From Shinisaurus crocodilurus (Eukaryota > Chordata > Lepidosauria > Squamata > Shinisauridae): a DNA stretch of 64,000 bases. Made by a program: the position numbers and the translations under genes. Below, piece after piece: positions 40,690 to 50,691 of this stretch. Position 1 is the first letter of the stretch. Every line of letters starts with the position of its first letter. The DNA is taken from assembly GCA_021292165.1 (NCBI GenBank), contig CM037883.1, positions 9,811,434-9,875,433 of the forward strand, written 5' to 3'. The notes beneath the pieces were generated by a model. The model made no database searches and was not told the DNA's origin. It worked only from the letters and a program-made list of their open reading frames with translations.

Positions 40690-42090
40690 CAGCCTTACCA
40701 TTGTAAGCAACAGAGAGATTAACCTACCCTCTTTAACTAAAAGCAAATTGAAATCAAAATGTCTTTTCGACAAAGCTAAAAGGAAATAAGGAGGGAGATA
40801 AGTGTACCTCTCTGGGGAGGGTGAGATATGCAAGGCCACCACTGAAGAAGCCCTGTCCTCTTTACGCCCACCAATTTAACTACTCATACTGGTGAGTGTT
40901 TTGGTTTTTAAAGTGAACATTGATTAGTAACTTGGAAAACCCTAATATGAATGGATTGTTTTGGCAGCCATTTGCTGGTTTGAATTATTGTAGGCTAACA
41001 CCCCCCCCCAAGCAAATGCTGTACCAACCTGTGGTCATTCACCTGCTCTTCAATCCAGCTAATTAACACATTAAGCCAATTATCACACTCCCCAAAGAGC
41101 TGTTGTTGGGGGAAACGGCTTACTCCAAGATATTGACTCTACGTGTCAGAGTGCATGACTAGAACAATCTTTTGTCTCGAGGGGTGGTGATTTACAGCTC
41201 ACTTGGACACTATATGGAAATTAATTGGATAAAACACAGTCTACAGGGCATCCACTTGCAGCAGAAACCCATAAACCTTTGCTGTTTGGTCGAGTTGACA
41301 TCTAATGCCTTTGAACAGCTGAGCAGCCAGATAGAAGGATTACTGTGGGTCAAGGCTATGCAGGGGTGCCAGATTTAATGTACTGGCATGGCTCATGTCT
41401 TTAACAGATGATGAAGAAGAAAAATGGCAATTGTAGCATCAGTGCTAATCCAGGAGAAACTATAATGAAAATCAAAAATTTGGATTCCCAAGGGCAAACA
41501 AATTTGATTGGGCCACAGGATCCACTTTTTCAGGGAGGTAGCTGGTTTGTAGCAAAGAAAAAAGCAAAACAACTAGACTTGTGGCACCTTAAAGATGAAT
41601 AGATTTATTGTATGTAAGTTCTCTCAGAGCAGGGCCCAAATGCATGAAGTGCATTTTGTTTAGTCTTGTTTTAAAGTGAGGCCAAAAAGCCCTAGCAATG
41701 CAAAAGACAGCGTGCCCCATTCCTATCACAGCACAAATTGCTAAAATATTCAAGCAGGATGGGCATGATCTACTCCCAGCTAGTGGCCGTTGTTGATCAA
41801 CTAGCATAGCAACACCGTGATTATAAATAATACTTTATAAATAAATATATTGTAAATAAAACTTTTAAAGAGAGACAAAACTAATTCCTGAAAAGATGGG
41901 TTAGCCACTCCCAGTGTCAAATTTGCTGATGGATTTACATTCAGCAGCCTCACAATGGAAAATCTCTATAAAACATTTTGTTGGAGTCTGGCCTGCTGCA
42001 GAACGTGTGGGGAGATGGAAGTCTTCCACCAATATTCTAAGCATATATATATGTATATATATATTTAATCCCACCCTTTCCATTTATATA
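40690..42090. other. No gene recognised
   Basis: Unassigned, repeat-poor. Part of 41180-41370 looks like unique conserved-type sequence but this is impression only. An AT-alternating tract lies at 42043-42066. Confidence 0.35.
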
Positions 42091-42093
42091 TTT

Positions 42094-42320
42094 ATTATAT
42101 TTATGCCCCGTCTTTTTTCCTGCAAGGAACCCAAGGCGGCTTACATAATCCTCCTCCTCCTCTCCATTTTATCCTCACAACAACAACCCTGTGAGGTAGG
42201 TTAGGCTGAGAGTCAGCGACTGGCCCAAAGTCACGCAGTGAGCTTCATGGCCGAGCAGGGACTAGAACTCGGATCTCCCGAGTCCCAGTCCAACACTCTC
42301 TATGCCACACTGGCTCTCCA
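42094..42320 (-). mobile_element. Sauria SINE, full length
   Basis: 'tatgccccgtcttttttcct', 'aaggaacccaaggcggctta', 'gtaggttaggctgagagtca' and 'tcggatctcccgagtcccag' to 'atgccacactggctctc'. A few bases of the A-box region are missing compared with the 37740 copy. Confidence 0.95.
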
Positions 42321-42359
42321 TAACCAATTAGGACAATTCCTTATCATTAAGTAAGCCTG

Positions 42360-42385
42360 TGTGTGTGTGGGTGGGTGGGTGTGTG
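42360..42385. repeat. GTGTG/GGGTG tract
   Basis: Low-complexity G/T-rich run. Confidence 0.8.
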
Positions 42386-42397
42386 GTTTGGGGACAT

Positions 42398-42478
42398 AGT
42401 TCAGCACCATGGATAGCTCCTTCATGTTCAGACTAAAACCTACTGACATTAGAGCCATCAGGCATCAGCCTCCACTGC
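42398..42478. mobile_element. hAT MITE (CAGTGGAGG family), right half
   Basis: 'ttcagcaccatggatagctc' and 'cagcctccactgc' match the right half of the elements at 49260-50488 and 57363-57567. Confidence 0.65.
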
Positions 42479-42483
42479 TTATG

Positions 42484-42600
42484 CTGACTAGCTCAGTATT
42501 GGCTACACTGACAGGCAGGCATCTCTCCAAGCCCTACCTGGAGATGACATGGATTGAACCTGGGACTTTTTGAGCTGCCATGGCTCAAGCTGGGAAGCTT
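42484..42600 (-). mobile_element. tRNA-derived SINE, partial
   Basis: 'gactagctcagtattggcta', 'caagccctacctggagatga' and 'catggattgaacctgggact' give the tail and B-box region in reverse complement. Confidence 0.75.
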
Positions 42601-43286
42601 AAGGTTTGTATGCAGCTGCCCCATGTGTCGAGTCACAGAACTACATGTTACAGTCAGTATCTTCCTAGGCAGCTCATTGCCCTCCTCACGCTCTGGACTG
42701 ACACCCACCCACCCATCCACCCAGAAGACTGATTGGATCATCCTAGACAGGAAGGTATATAAAAGGCTTCCCGTTCCAGTTAGACCTTGCTCAGGCAACA
42801 CAGTGTTCCTGAGCTCTGACATGATGGCCATGTGTATTACTTCAGCTGTGAAGCACACAGCTAACGTTTCTCTTCTTTCTCCTTCCCAGCTGCCATTCCA
42901 TGCTTTACACCTGCTTCTGCATACCTTATATGTTACTACAACAATAAGACTGCTTGACTGATTTATATATTTTTTCTGAGCAGGTGTGGTTGTGTATTTT
43001 ATACGCACTTAGATTATAGCACCATCATGGCTACAGAAATACAATGGAGTTTGCTTCTGCTGCCCCCATCACCTGCCCCCCCTCTCTCTCTCACTGGTCA
43101 TTTGCTGCTCCCCACCCCCAGGCTTCAGGTTCCTGGACTTTGGCTCCAGGGTCCAGCCCTAGTTGCACCAGTGCTCAAAATTAATTGTGCTCAATTATCT
43201 CATACAGGAACAGAAATAGCAGGGTATGCATGCAGAGCCAGGATTTTTCAGGCAGCATTTCCTGCCCTCCTGTCTTTGTTTTTCCC
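42601..43286. other. No gene recognised
   Basis: Two opposed open frames (42554-42961 plus, 42493-43008 minus) overlap each other and a SINE and have no recognisable domain. I do not call either one. Confidence 0.4.
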
Positions 43287-43536
43287 TGGCAGTGTGGCGT
43301 AGTGGTTAGAGTGTTGGACTTGGACTCGGGAGATCCAGGTTCTAGTCCCCGCTCAGCCATGAAACTCACTGGGTGACTTTGGGCCAGTCGCTGACTCTCA
43401 GCCTAACCTACCTCACAGGGTTGTTGTGAGGATAAAATGGAGAGGAGGAACACCATGTAAGCCGCCTTGGGTTCCTTGCAGGAAAGAAGGCGGGGTATAA
43501 TAAATAAATATAATAATAAATAAATAATAAATAAAT
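43287..43536 (+). mobile_element. Sauria SINE, full length
   Basis: 'cagtgtggcgtagtggttag', 'actcgggagatccaggttct', 'aaactcactgggtgactttg' and 'gccgccttgggttccttgca' lead to an AATAAATA-rich tail. It is among the best-preserved copies. Confidence 0.96.
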
Positions 43537-44194
43537 CATACCAAGCAGGAGCTCCCACCCAAATCCTCTGATGCAATGGAGCCAGGTGAAGCAACTGGAT
43601 CTCGCTCATCCTGGGATGCAATGCAAGCCATCTCCCTTGCTGGCCGTTGCCAGGAAGCAGGTCCTCTGAGGCCAAGGGATTTACTGTTTGGTCCTGATTT
43701 CTGATTTGTTTCTCAATCCTGTCTCCTGGTTTGACCTTCTATTCTGATTGGCTCTCCGGGAAAGACTCCTGGCTTCATTTCTGGATCATGTCAGACTGCT
43801 GCCCCCTGGCCATGCCTGAAGCATGTGCTCTTCCAAGGGATATATGAAAATTTCAGTTGGCTTGCAAAACTTGGGAAAATCCTCTGTTTGCCACTCCAGC
43901 TGTGATCATGCGCATGAGCACATCTCCACCAAACACGTTCATAAATTGCCAAACGTGTGCTCACGTTCAGTTTGTGCAACTTTCCCTGTTCTATTTGCAC
44001 AAAGTTCCTAATTGGAGTAAATTTCCCCCACAGATTGAACCAGCCCTGCCCAGTTCAGACATAATTCTAAACATTCGTTTAATGCTATTATAAGGATGTA
44101 TGGATTTTGTTAAATCTGTTCTGTCTGTGTTTTGCCATCTTTTGGTCCATCATCCACACATTGACAGAACCTGATTTTTTTTAGCAGAATTTCA
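43537..44194. other. No gene recognised
   Basis: Unassigned. The phrase-like repeats 'ggtcctgatttctgatttg' and 'ctcaatcctgtctcctgg' at 43690-43750 may belong to a decayed dispersed element. Confidence 0.35.
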
Positions 44195-44350
44195 TATTAC
44201 TAATTACTAATTACTAATTAGTGCTAATGCACACTTGTGAAAATGCAAATGGATTAATGCACATTAATTAATGTGAATTAGCACTAATTTGCATTAACTA
44301 ATGTGCATTAGTGCATTTGTGCAAGAATGCATTATGCACATTAGCATCAA
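44195..44350. repeat. AT-rich TAAT/ATTAATGCACATTA repeat
   Basis: 'actaattactaattactaat' is followed by several mirrored copies of 'attagtgctaatgca' and 'taatgcacattaattaatg'. The tract is a mixture of direct and inverted repeats of one 7-8 bp motif. Confidence 0.8.
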
Positions 44351-44724
44351 TCCCCCCCCCATGAAAAATTGGTTTGCAAGTCCGCAGAATCTGCATGACT
44401 CAGAAAAAGCCAGTCTGTTGCAGAATCTGCAGGTCAGATTCACTGAAATCCAAACTCATTTGAATCCATCATGGATTTCTCTGACATACCTAGTGCTACA
44501 TGGATGACCCTGAGTGAGCCTCATGCTCACAAGTTCCCCCTCCTCAGACACAGACACAAGGAGGCTATCGGAAGCATCTGAATCCAGATCTAAGCTAATC
44601 ATAGTTTGCCATCATGTGTGACAAAGTCAAACTGTGGTTAGTTTAAGCTATACTTTATTGAAATAAGCCAAGTTGAAACCAGGGTTTCTGGTCCTGAATT
44701 ATTCCAATAAATGAAGGTTTAAAC
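44351..44724. other. No gene recognised
   Basis: Unassigned. A 'aaactgtggttagtttaa' phrase at 44630-44645 recurs at 44863-44878. Confidence 0.4.
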
Positions 44725-44821
44725 CAGCCTTCTCAAACTGGATCCCATCCAGATGTTTTGGACAGCAACTTCCTGCTTTCCTAACCATTGGCCATGATGA
44801 CACCAGGTTGGGGGAAGGCTG
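44725..44821. mobile_element. hAT MITE (CAGCCTTCCCCAACC family)
   Basis: The left end 'cagccttctcaaactggatc' and right end 'accaggttgggggaaggctg' are inverted repeats. The interior retains 'catccagatgttttggacag'. Flanks GTTTAAAC and CTTTAAGC (8 bp, 6 matches) look like a decayed hAT-type target duplication. Confidence 0.8.
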
Positions 44822-45738
44822 CTTTAAGCTAGCTGCAGTTTATAGTTAGGATGCAATGATAAACTGTGGTTAGTTTAACGAGGAAGTAGATCTCTTCCTT
44901 TGGTGCACACTAAAGAAGGAGAACAGAAGGGTGGGTGCTGGAACCAACCAGAGACTTGGGAAGGTTCATTCGTGTTGTGTAGTGTTAGTGTCATCTCTGA
45001 ACGGAGTCAGTGTAACCTAGTGATATTTTCTCTGGCAGAAATGACTGGGACAAACTATCATACCTGGTCCACCATTTGTGTATTTTACATGTGTATAAGG
45101 GTGAAGGAAATAAACTCCCACCTACAGTCTCATTAGCCTTCTATAAAAGGTAGTAAATATGCTAGACATGCCTGAATGAAATGTGCATCAGAACATTCCA
45201 TATCTATAGTTTTGTTTTTGTTTTTGTTTTTTTCAATACCATTCCCATTCACTGCTTTAAACACACACACATGGATGATATAATCTCTCTCAACGTCTCC
45301 AAGTTCAGATGATCTTTTATTCATGCAAGTCTGATGGAAGATCAAAAGTAAAATCTCCCTAAGAAGTTTACTTGAGGGGGAAAAATACACCACCAACTTC
45401 TTTTTCTTCAGCTCCTAATTCTTCAAATATCCTTGTTAGGTCCCCAGGTCTTTTTCACTCATCACTGAATGTTGTTTCTCTCAAATAACCCAGTTGTTTA
45501 TTCTCTGCATTCCTATTTTATTTTTACTCAGTGATTTTTAAATTAATAGCAATGCCATTGCAGCTGGTTTAAAAGAATTTCCTTCAGTTGAAAATTACTT
45601 ACCAACACTGAGTGTGTTGCTCAGACATGTGATGAGCTGGAAGATAATGTATTCTCTCTTGCTCTTTGATTCCAGAAATAATTATAGATTTGATTTATTT
45701 ACTTCTATTTTTAAAAAAACCTAAATGTATTTAACATG
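44822..45738. other. No gene recognised; candidate conserved noncoding segment 45530-45735
   Basis: Unique AT-rich sequence. The 45530-45735 part is free of low-complexity tracts. Without an alignment, conservation is only a guess. Confidence 0.3.
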
Positions 45739-45739
45739 A

Positions 45740-46176
45740 TTAATAGCACAATCCAGGCTATTTGAAAGAGTGCATTGTCCCATATGAGCCTGCCCAGGTT
45801 TTAAGTTCTTCAGGGGAGGCCCTTCTCTTGGTCACGCCACCATCAAAGGCACATTTGATGGAGATGTAAGAGAAGGCCTTCTCAGTGACAACTCCCAGGC
45901 TCTGGAATTCCCTACCAAAGGAGGCTAGGTTGCTTTCTCTTTATTGTCCTTCTGCCAGCACGGAAATATATTTTTATCCAGGTATATAAGCTGGTTTGGT
46001 GCAGAAGGGGTTTTTAACTGTTTGGGTGCTGCTGTCTGTTTCTTTCATTTCATGTTTTAATTGATTGTTTTAAGGCTTTAATCAAACATGTTTTTATCCA
46101 TATGGCATTATGTGTATCTGCCTTGGTGTTATTTTTGGCCAGAAAGGCATGAGACAAATTTAATAACAAATAAATA
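45740..46176 (+). mobile_element. L2-like LINE ORF2 C-terminus and 3' UTR
   Basis: 'gagaaggccttctcagtgac', 'ctggaattccctaccaaagg' and 'gcacattgtcc..tgagcctgc' style blocks are decayed versions of the 4870-5427 and 39785-40137 ends. It closes with 'cttggtgttatttttggcca' and an AATAAATA tail. Confidence 0.72.
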
Positions 46177-46900
46177 TGAAGGCGCGTGAGTGATAGCAGA
46201 GCTCCGCGTGTGCTGGATGGGAGAATTAAAATCCTGTCTGTGCATAGAGGCCCATTATTCTACACACAGATCTCCAGATCTCACCCCCCTCTGCGCAGCG
46301 TTCCAGCGTGTCGGTTTGCAGCTGCCAGCCAGCTTGCCTGTAATCCGACTCCAGCTTGTAGCTTCCCCGGTTTGCAGATTAATCCAAGTAGCAAGTAGCA
46401 AGGAAACACTCTGTAAGACCACAGGTCTATTTCTACCTGTTTATTCACTTAGCAAGTAAAGTTCTACAGAGTATACATTTCCTAGTTACAGTCCATGTGC
46501 AGATTACAATGCATAGCAAGCATTAATTCCAGTGGAGTAGATTGAGCTTCACTCCACTTCAGCAAAGACGTTACATTGTTGCAAAGTCCAGCAAGCAATA
46601 GCCAGAAGAGAGAAAGAATAGAGAAAGCAGTCCTGCTCTTCTCTAAAATGGCTTCAGACAGAAAAACAAGTTAGCACGTCATCAGAACATACAAACCATG
46701 TGACTAGCTCATAATGATCCCAGGATCTAGCTTTCCCATGAGAAAGAACACGGGAAAGTAGAAAGACACAACATACTTGTTTACCGCCATTCTGTTCCTC
46801 TCCAAGTGTAAACACTGTGCTACAGCTGGTCAATGTGATTTATATCACAATAAAATATACCTTATAACAGTTCACTCACAACTCTCGTTGAGGCTGAGGC
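46177..46900 (-). repeat. Possible LTR-type dispersed element, uncertain
   Basis: The composition changes abruptly after the LINE tail. 'aagaccacaggtctatttct' and 'cctgtttattcacttagcaa' could be antisense LTR R-region sequence. No paired LTR, no coding region and no clean TG..CA ends were found. Confidence 0.2.
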
Positions 46901-46904
46901 CTCA

Positions 46905-47259
46905 TAAGAACACAAGAACAAAGAAGATCCCTGCTGGATCCAAGGTCCATCTAATCCAGCATTCTGTTCACATAGTGGCCAACCAGCTGTCCACAGGAAA
47001 TCCACAAGCAGGATATGAGTGCAATAGCACCTTCCCACTCATATTCCCCAGCAACTGGTGTACATAGGCATACTGCCTCTGATATTGGAGGAAGCATATA
47101 GCCATCAGGTCTAGTAGCCACTGATAGGCTTATCCTCCACAAATCAGTCTAACCCCTTTTTAATGCCATCCAAGTTGATGGCCATCACTACACCCTGTGA
47201 TAGTGAATTCCATAGTTTATCTAGATGGAGAGGTTGGTAAGAAATAAAAATTTATTGTT

Positions 47260-47292
<33 letters not shown>

Positions 47293-47370
47293 TATGTACT
47301 GTGTGAAGAAGTACTTCTTTTTATCTGTCCTGAATCTCCCACCAATCAGCTTCATGGGAAGCTGGGTTCT
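46905..47370 (-). mobile_element. CR1 LINE 3' region, interrupted by a LINE tail and (ATC)n
   Basis: In plus-strand order: 'agatccctgctggatccaag', 'gtggccaaccagctgtccac', 'gcaactggtgtacataggca', 'tagtagccactgataggctt' and, after an interruption at 47219-47292, 'gtgtgaagaagtacttcttt' with 'cctgaatctcccaccaatca'. These are the reverse complement of the CR1 ORF2 end and 3' UTR. Confidence 0.88.
47219..47292 (+). mobile_element. LINE 3' tail and (ATC)n microsatellite inserted in CR1
   Basis: 'gagaggttggtaagaaataa' resembles the last bases of an L2-like LINE. It is followed by 'aaatttattgtt' and about 10 ATC units. CR1 sequence continues on both sides. Confidence 0.6.
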
Positions 47371-47387
47371 AGTATGGGTTATGGACC

Positions 47388-47528
47388 TGCTGTGGACCAT
47401 CTGTCCACAGGAAATCCACAAGCAGGATATGAATGCAACAGCACCCTCCTGCCAAAGTTGCCCAGCAACTAGTGTACATAAAGATACTGCCTTTGATACT
47501 GGAGGTAGCATATAGCTATTCATCTGCA
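47388..47528 (-). mobile_element. Second CR1 3' end in the same orientation
   Basis: 'gtccacaggaaatccacaag', 'caggatatgaatgcaacagc' and 'gcctttgatactggaggtag' repeat the CR1 3' UTR a second time, directly next to the first copy. Confidence 0.85.
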
Positions 47529-47711
47529 AGCAAGGGGGGGGGACACACATAGTTACCTCACAATCTTGTTGGACCTCCATACATTACACCATTGGGTCTT
47601 CAACTGGTGGGTAAAAAGCCACACATGGATCACATCCTGGCCTAAGGTGGACCACACCACCATCAGAACCACCACTTCTGTGTATCTTCTTTCCAGCTAC
47701 ATTTTGAACGA

Positions 47712-47839
47712 CAGGGCTGGGAAACCAGTGCCCCTCCACATTGTTTTGGAATACAACTCCCATCTTTCCTGACCACTGATCATGCTGGGTAGGGTTGGCA
47801 TCCAACAACTTGTGGTAGGCCACAGGTTCCCCACCTCTG
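47712..47839. mobile_element. hAT MITE (CAGGGGTGGG family), full length
   Basis: The left end 'cagggctgggaaaccagtgc' and right end 'ccacaggttccccacctctg' are imperfect inverted repeats. The interior has 'ggaatacaactcccatcttt' and 'gaccactgatcatgctgg'. Flanks TTGAACGA and ATGAAGGA (6 of 8 match) suit an old hAT duplication. Confidence 0.78.
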
Positions 47840-48736
47840 ATGAAGGAGACTTAAAGAAAAATGCTCTGGTAGCAATTTCTACTACGAATGGACAGATCTG
47901 TCAATTCTGCTTTCTCTCAGGTTCTCATTTCTCCATTCTTACGTTTGGTTCATCTTAAATTTTGAGGATTTCCCCAGTCTTAAAGTTTTGTTTGTCCCAA
48001 ATTTTTAGGGTTTTTAACATTATTTTTATTCTTTGCATGAACATTCATAAGTATTTCTCCTACAAAATCATTTTTGTGTGCAATTTAACACAATCTGTGT
48101 ATATTTTTGCAAGCACATTGTGTAATAGAACACATTTTTAATATTGCTTTAGCCAGTGTATGCATTTTTGTTCACTTTTTTTTTTTTTAATCAGAGAACA
48201 TTGCAAAATTCAGAGAAGACGAGCAAGTTTCAAAGCATAACTGTGTTTTGGCTCACAAAGAGGTTCAAAATTGCAAAATTAGGCAAGTTTGTATTTCCCA
48301 CAGTTCCCACAGAATACTTTATTACCAAGATAGAAAGCTGGTCTTTGTAAAAAAAATGGCTTCCAGCTTTGTAGTGATGGAGAGAACTCCCCTCGGAATT
48401 ATACAGTCAAATTTCTAAAGCTTTTGCAGCTCTAGCTGTGCTAACTCACAGCACTGTGTGTGTGTATCCGTGTGTGTGTTTTGGAGAAAAGGATTACAAA
48501 CTTAATCTACCTAAGAGCTACTTTACAGTCACAGAATGTACCAATTACTGCTGGCAAAGCCCCTGAAAATGATATCCTTTTTCTTCTTTTAGCTTTCTGG
48601 TGTCTAGAGATACCACTCCAACTGATCAGAAACAGCATCCGTAAGGATCACTTACTCTTCTCAAGTATTATTCTTATGTTCAATTATGCACTTTTTGTAC
48701 TTCTTTGGAAGATAGAGGTGTGTTTCAGCAGTAACG

Positions 48737-48738
<2 letters not shown>
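47840..48738. other. No gene recognised
   Basis: AT-rich unassigned sequence with a poly-T tract at 48176-48189. Confidence 0.4.

Positions 48739-48768
<30 letters not shown>
48739..48768. repeat. (TA)n microsatellite
   Basis: About 30 bp of TA. Confidence 0.96.
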
Positions 48769-48771
<3 letters not shown>

Positions 48772-48859
48772 TTCCCATGCAAAAAATGTGACCTAAAAAA
48801 TAAAGAAATCCCAGAACATTTTGCCAACTTTTAGAGAGAAAGAAAAAGAACTGTAGGGT

Positions 48860-48900
48860 TCCTTCCTTCCTTCCTTCCTTCCTTCCTTCCTTCCTTCCTT
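48860..48900. repeat. (CCTT)n microsatellite
   Basis: About ten CCTT units. They lie next to the left member of a 70-bp direct repeat. Confidence 0.96.
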
Positions 48901-48925
48901 CTATTGGGAGCAAGTGAGTTTGCAA

Positions 48926-48995
48926 GCTGGTTGAGGGTAAAATACTAAACCCACAGAGGCAACCCTTCCATTGGTCTGCAACTCTTCCCACTCCT
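48926..48995 (+). repeat. 70-bp direct repeat, left copy
   Basis: Identical to 50571-50640 at about 69 of 70 positions ('gctggttgagg' to 'actcttcccactcct'). The pair brackets a SINE head, a hAT MITE and the LINE inserted in it. Confidence 0.93.
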
Positions 48996-49164
48996 GTATA
49001 TGGAGATACTCTGCAGGAGGAGGTCCATTCGAGGTAGGCTGGGCCCACTTTGATTCTGCCCCCAGCCTTTTGAGTAGTGGTGCTCACCTAGTTGAGCACA
49101 CCTGTTTGAATGCTCAGCCCATCCCAGTTGAAGACACATGATATGTTGCCCTCATGTGAGTCTT

Positions 49165-49240
49165 CACCTGAAGATGCCTGGGAATTAAACTTTGGACCTT
49201 CTGCATGCAAAGCACATCCTCTACCACTGAGCTATCACCC
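49165..49240 (-). mobile_element. tRNA-derived SINE, head fragment
   Basis: 'gatgcctgggaattaaactt', 'ctgcatgcaaagcacatcct' and 'ctaccactgagctatcaccc' are a good reverse complement of the tRNA-like head, retaining both promoter boxes. Confidence 0.85.
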
Positions 49241-49259
49241 TACCCTAATGACTTACCAC

Positions 49260-50488
49260 CAGTGGAGGCTGGTGGCTCCAATGCCAGTGGGGTGGGTCTC
49301 CGCACATTCAGAGGATGATCTCCAAACTATCCTAAATGCTTTTGCAGAAGCATACGAAAAACTTGGTCTCTCACTTAACATCAAAAAAACCAAAGTGCTT
49401 CATCAGCAAGTGCAAGCTAACCCTTTGGTGATGCCATCTATCCAGCTTGGTGGGACAATACTGGAAAATGTCGATCATTTTCTCTATCTTGGCAGCTATC
49501 TTTCTGTTACAGCTAACATCGACAGTGAAATCCAGCATCGTTTGAGCTCCGCAAGTGCCGCATTTTCTCGAATGAAACATAGAGTGTTCGAGGATCGGGA
49601 TATTTGTAAGAAGACCAAAACACTGGTTTATGAAGCCATTGTATTACCAACTTCATTGTATGCCTGCGAAACATGGACTATCTATAAACGTCACTTCCAC
49701 CTCCTTGAAAGGTTTCATCAACGTTGCCTCCGGAAAATCCTGCGAATTACTTGGGAAGATAGACAAACAAATGTCAGTGTACTACTGGAAGAAGCAAAGA
49801 CTACTAGCATTTAAAAAATGATCCTTCAACGCCAACTTCAGTGGACCAGTCATGTTGTTCGAATGCCTGACTGCCGTCTCCCAAAGCAGTTACTTTACTC
49901 CCAACTCAAGGATGGAAAGCGGAATATCGGTGGTCAATATAAGAGGTTTAAAGATGTTCATAAGGCAAATCTAAAAAAATGCAATATAAACATCGAAAAC
50001 TGGGAAGCTCTGGCCCATGAACGATCTAAATGGAGGTTGGCCTTTCACAAAGGTTCCATGGACTTTGAAGAAGCCCGAGTGCAAGGTGAAAGGGAGAAAC
50101 GTGCTAAGCGAAAAGCATGTCAAATGAATCCTTTACAGGACCATCTTCTATCTGGTAACCTGTGTCCTCACTGTGGGAAGCTGTGTGGATCTAGAATTGG
50201 CCTCCACAGTCACTTATGGACCCATCGCTAGAGTCTACACAATCTTCTTTAGGATTTCCTCCTTTTATCCTGGAAGACAATCTTACTTGGTCACGAGTGA
50301 TCGCCTGATGATGATGATGATGCACCCAGCCAGGGTTGTGAACTTTAAAGGAGTTGTCCATGGTGCTGAACCTATTCAGGAATTGCAGTCAGAAACCATG
50401 GATAGCTCCTTTAAAGTTCAGACTACAATTCAGAGTGGATAAACCACCTCACTAACATTGGAGCCACCAGCCTCCACAGGCTCCACTG
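49260..50488. mobile_element. hAT MITE (CAGTGGAGG family) carrying a LINE insertion
   Basis: The left end 'cagtggaggctggtggctcc' is mirrored by 'ggagccaccagcctccac' near 50460-50477, and the right terminus 'ctccactg' is at 50481-50488. The flanks CTTACCAC (49252-49259) and CTTCCCAC (50489-50496) match at 7 of 8 positions, which fits a hAT 8-bp duplication. Without the inserted LINE it would be about 200 bp, like the copy at 57363-57567. No transposase is encoded. Confidence 0.85.
49297..50322 (+). pseudogene. Non-LTR retrotransposon RT C-terminus with zinc-finger tail, two open pieces
   Basis: The sequence begins at the catalytic region (AHSEDDLQTILNAFAEAYEK, replacing the usual ADD-type box) and continues with LGLSLNIKKTKVLHQQ, ILENVDHFLYLGSYLS, ASAAFSRMKHRVFEDRD and VLPTSLYACETWTIYKRH. 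The second open piece, from 49818, has RQLQWTSHVVRMPDCRLPKQ and ends with CPHCGKLC and GLHSHLWTH, a C2H2-type finger. A single frame change near 49815 separates the two pieces. It ends in a (GAT)n tail at 50307-50322. The organisation suggests an RTE- or related-clade LINE, but I cannot fix the clade. The frame is unusually well preserved over 300 codons. Everything 5' of the RT core is missing, so it cannot be active. Confidence 0.85.
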
Positions 50489-50570
50489 CTTCCCACACCA
50501 TCTCAAAATACTCTAGGTTCCAGGCTTTTCCTCCAATGGGAATGGCAGAAGGAACTGTAGGTTCTTACAG

Positions 50571-50640
50571 GCTGGTTGAGGATAAAATACTAAACCCACA
50601 GAGGCAACCCTTCCATTGGTCTGCAACTCTTCCCACTCCT
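50571..50640 (+). repeat. 70-bp direct repeat, right copy
   Basis: Partner of 48926-48995. Confidence 0.93.
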
Positions 50641-50691
50641 CGTAGTAACGACATACTCCAATTCCAAGGATCTTCCCTCTAGACTCTAGAG

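Noticed and set aside
42493..43008. 171-codon antisense frame
   Set aside because: It overlaps a tRNA-derived SINE and an equally long opposed frame at 42554-42961. No domain was recognised.
44195..44350. CRISPR-like array
   Set aside because: Repeats are short, irregular, AT-only and mirrored, with no constant spacer length. The genome is clearly vertebrate.
49110..50231. Possible intact, domesticated reverse-transcriptase gene
   Set aside because: The 5' two-thirds are missing, the frame changes near 49815 and the start codon lies in flanking SINE/MITE sequence.
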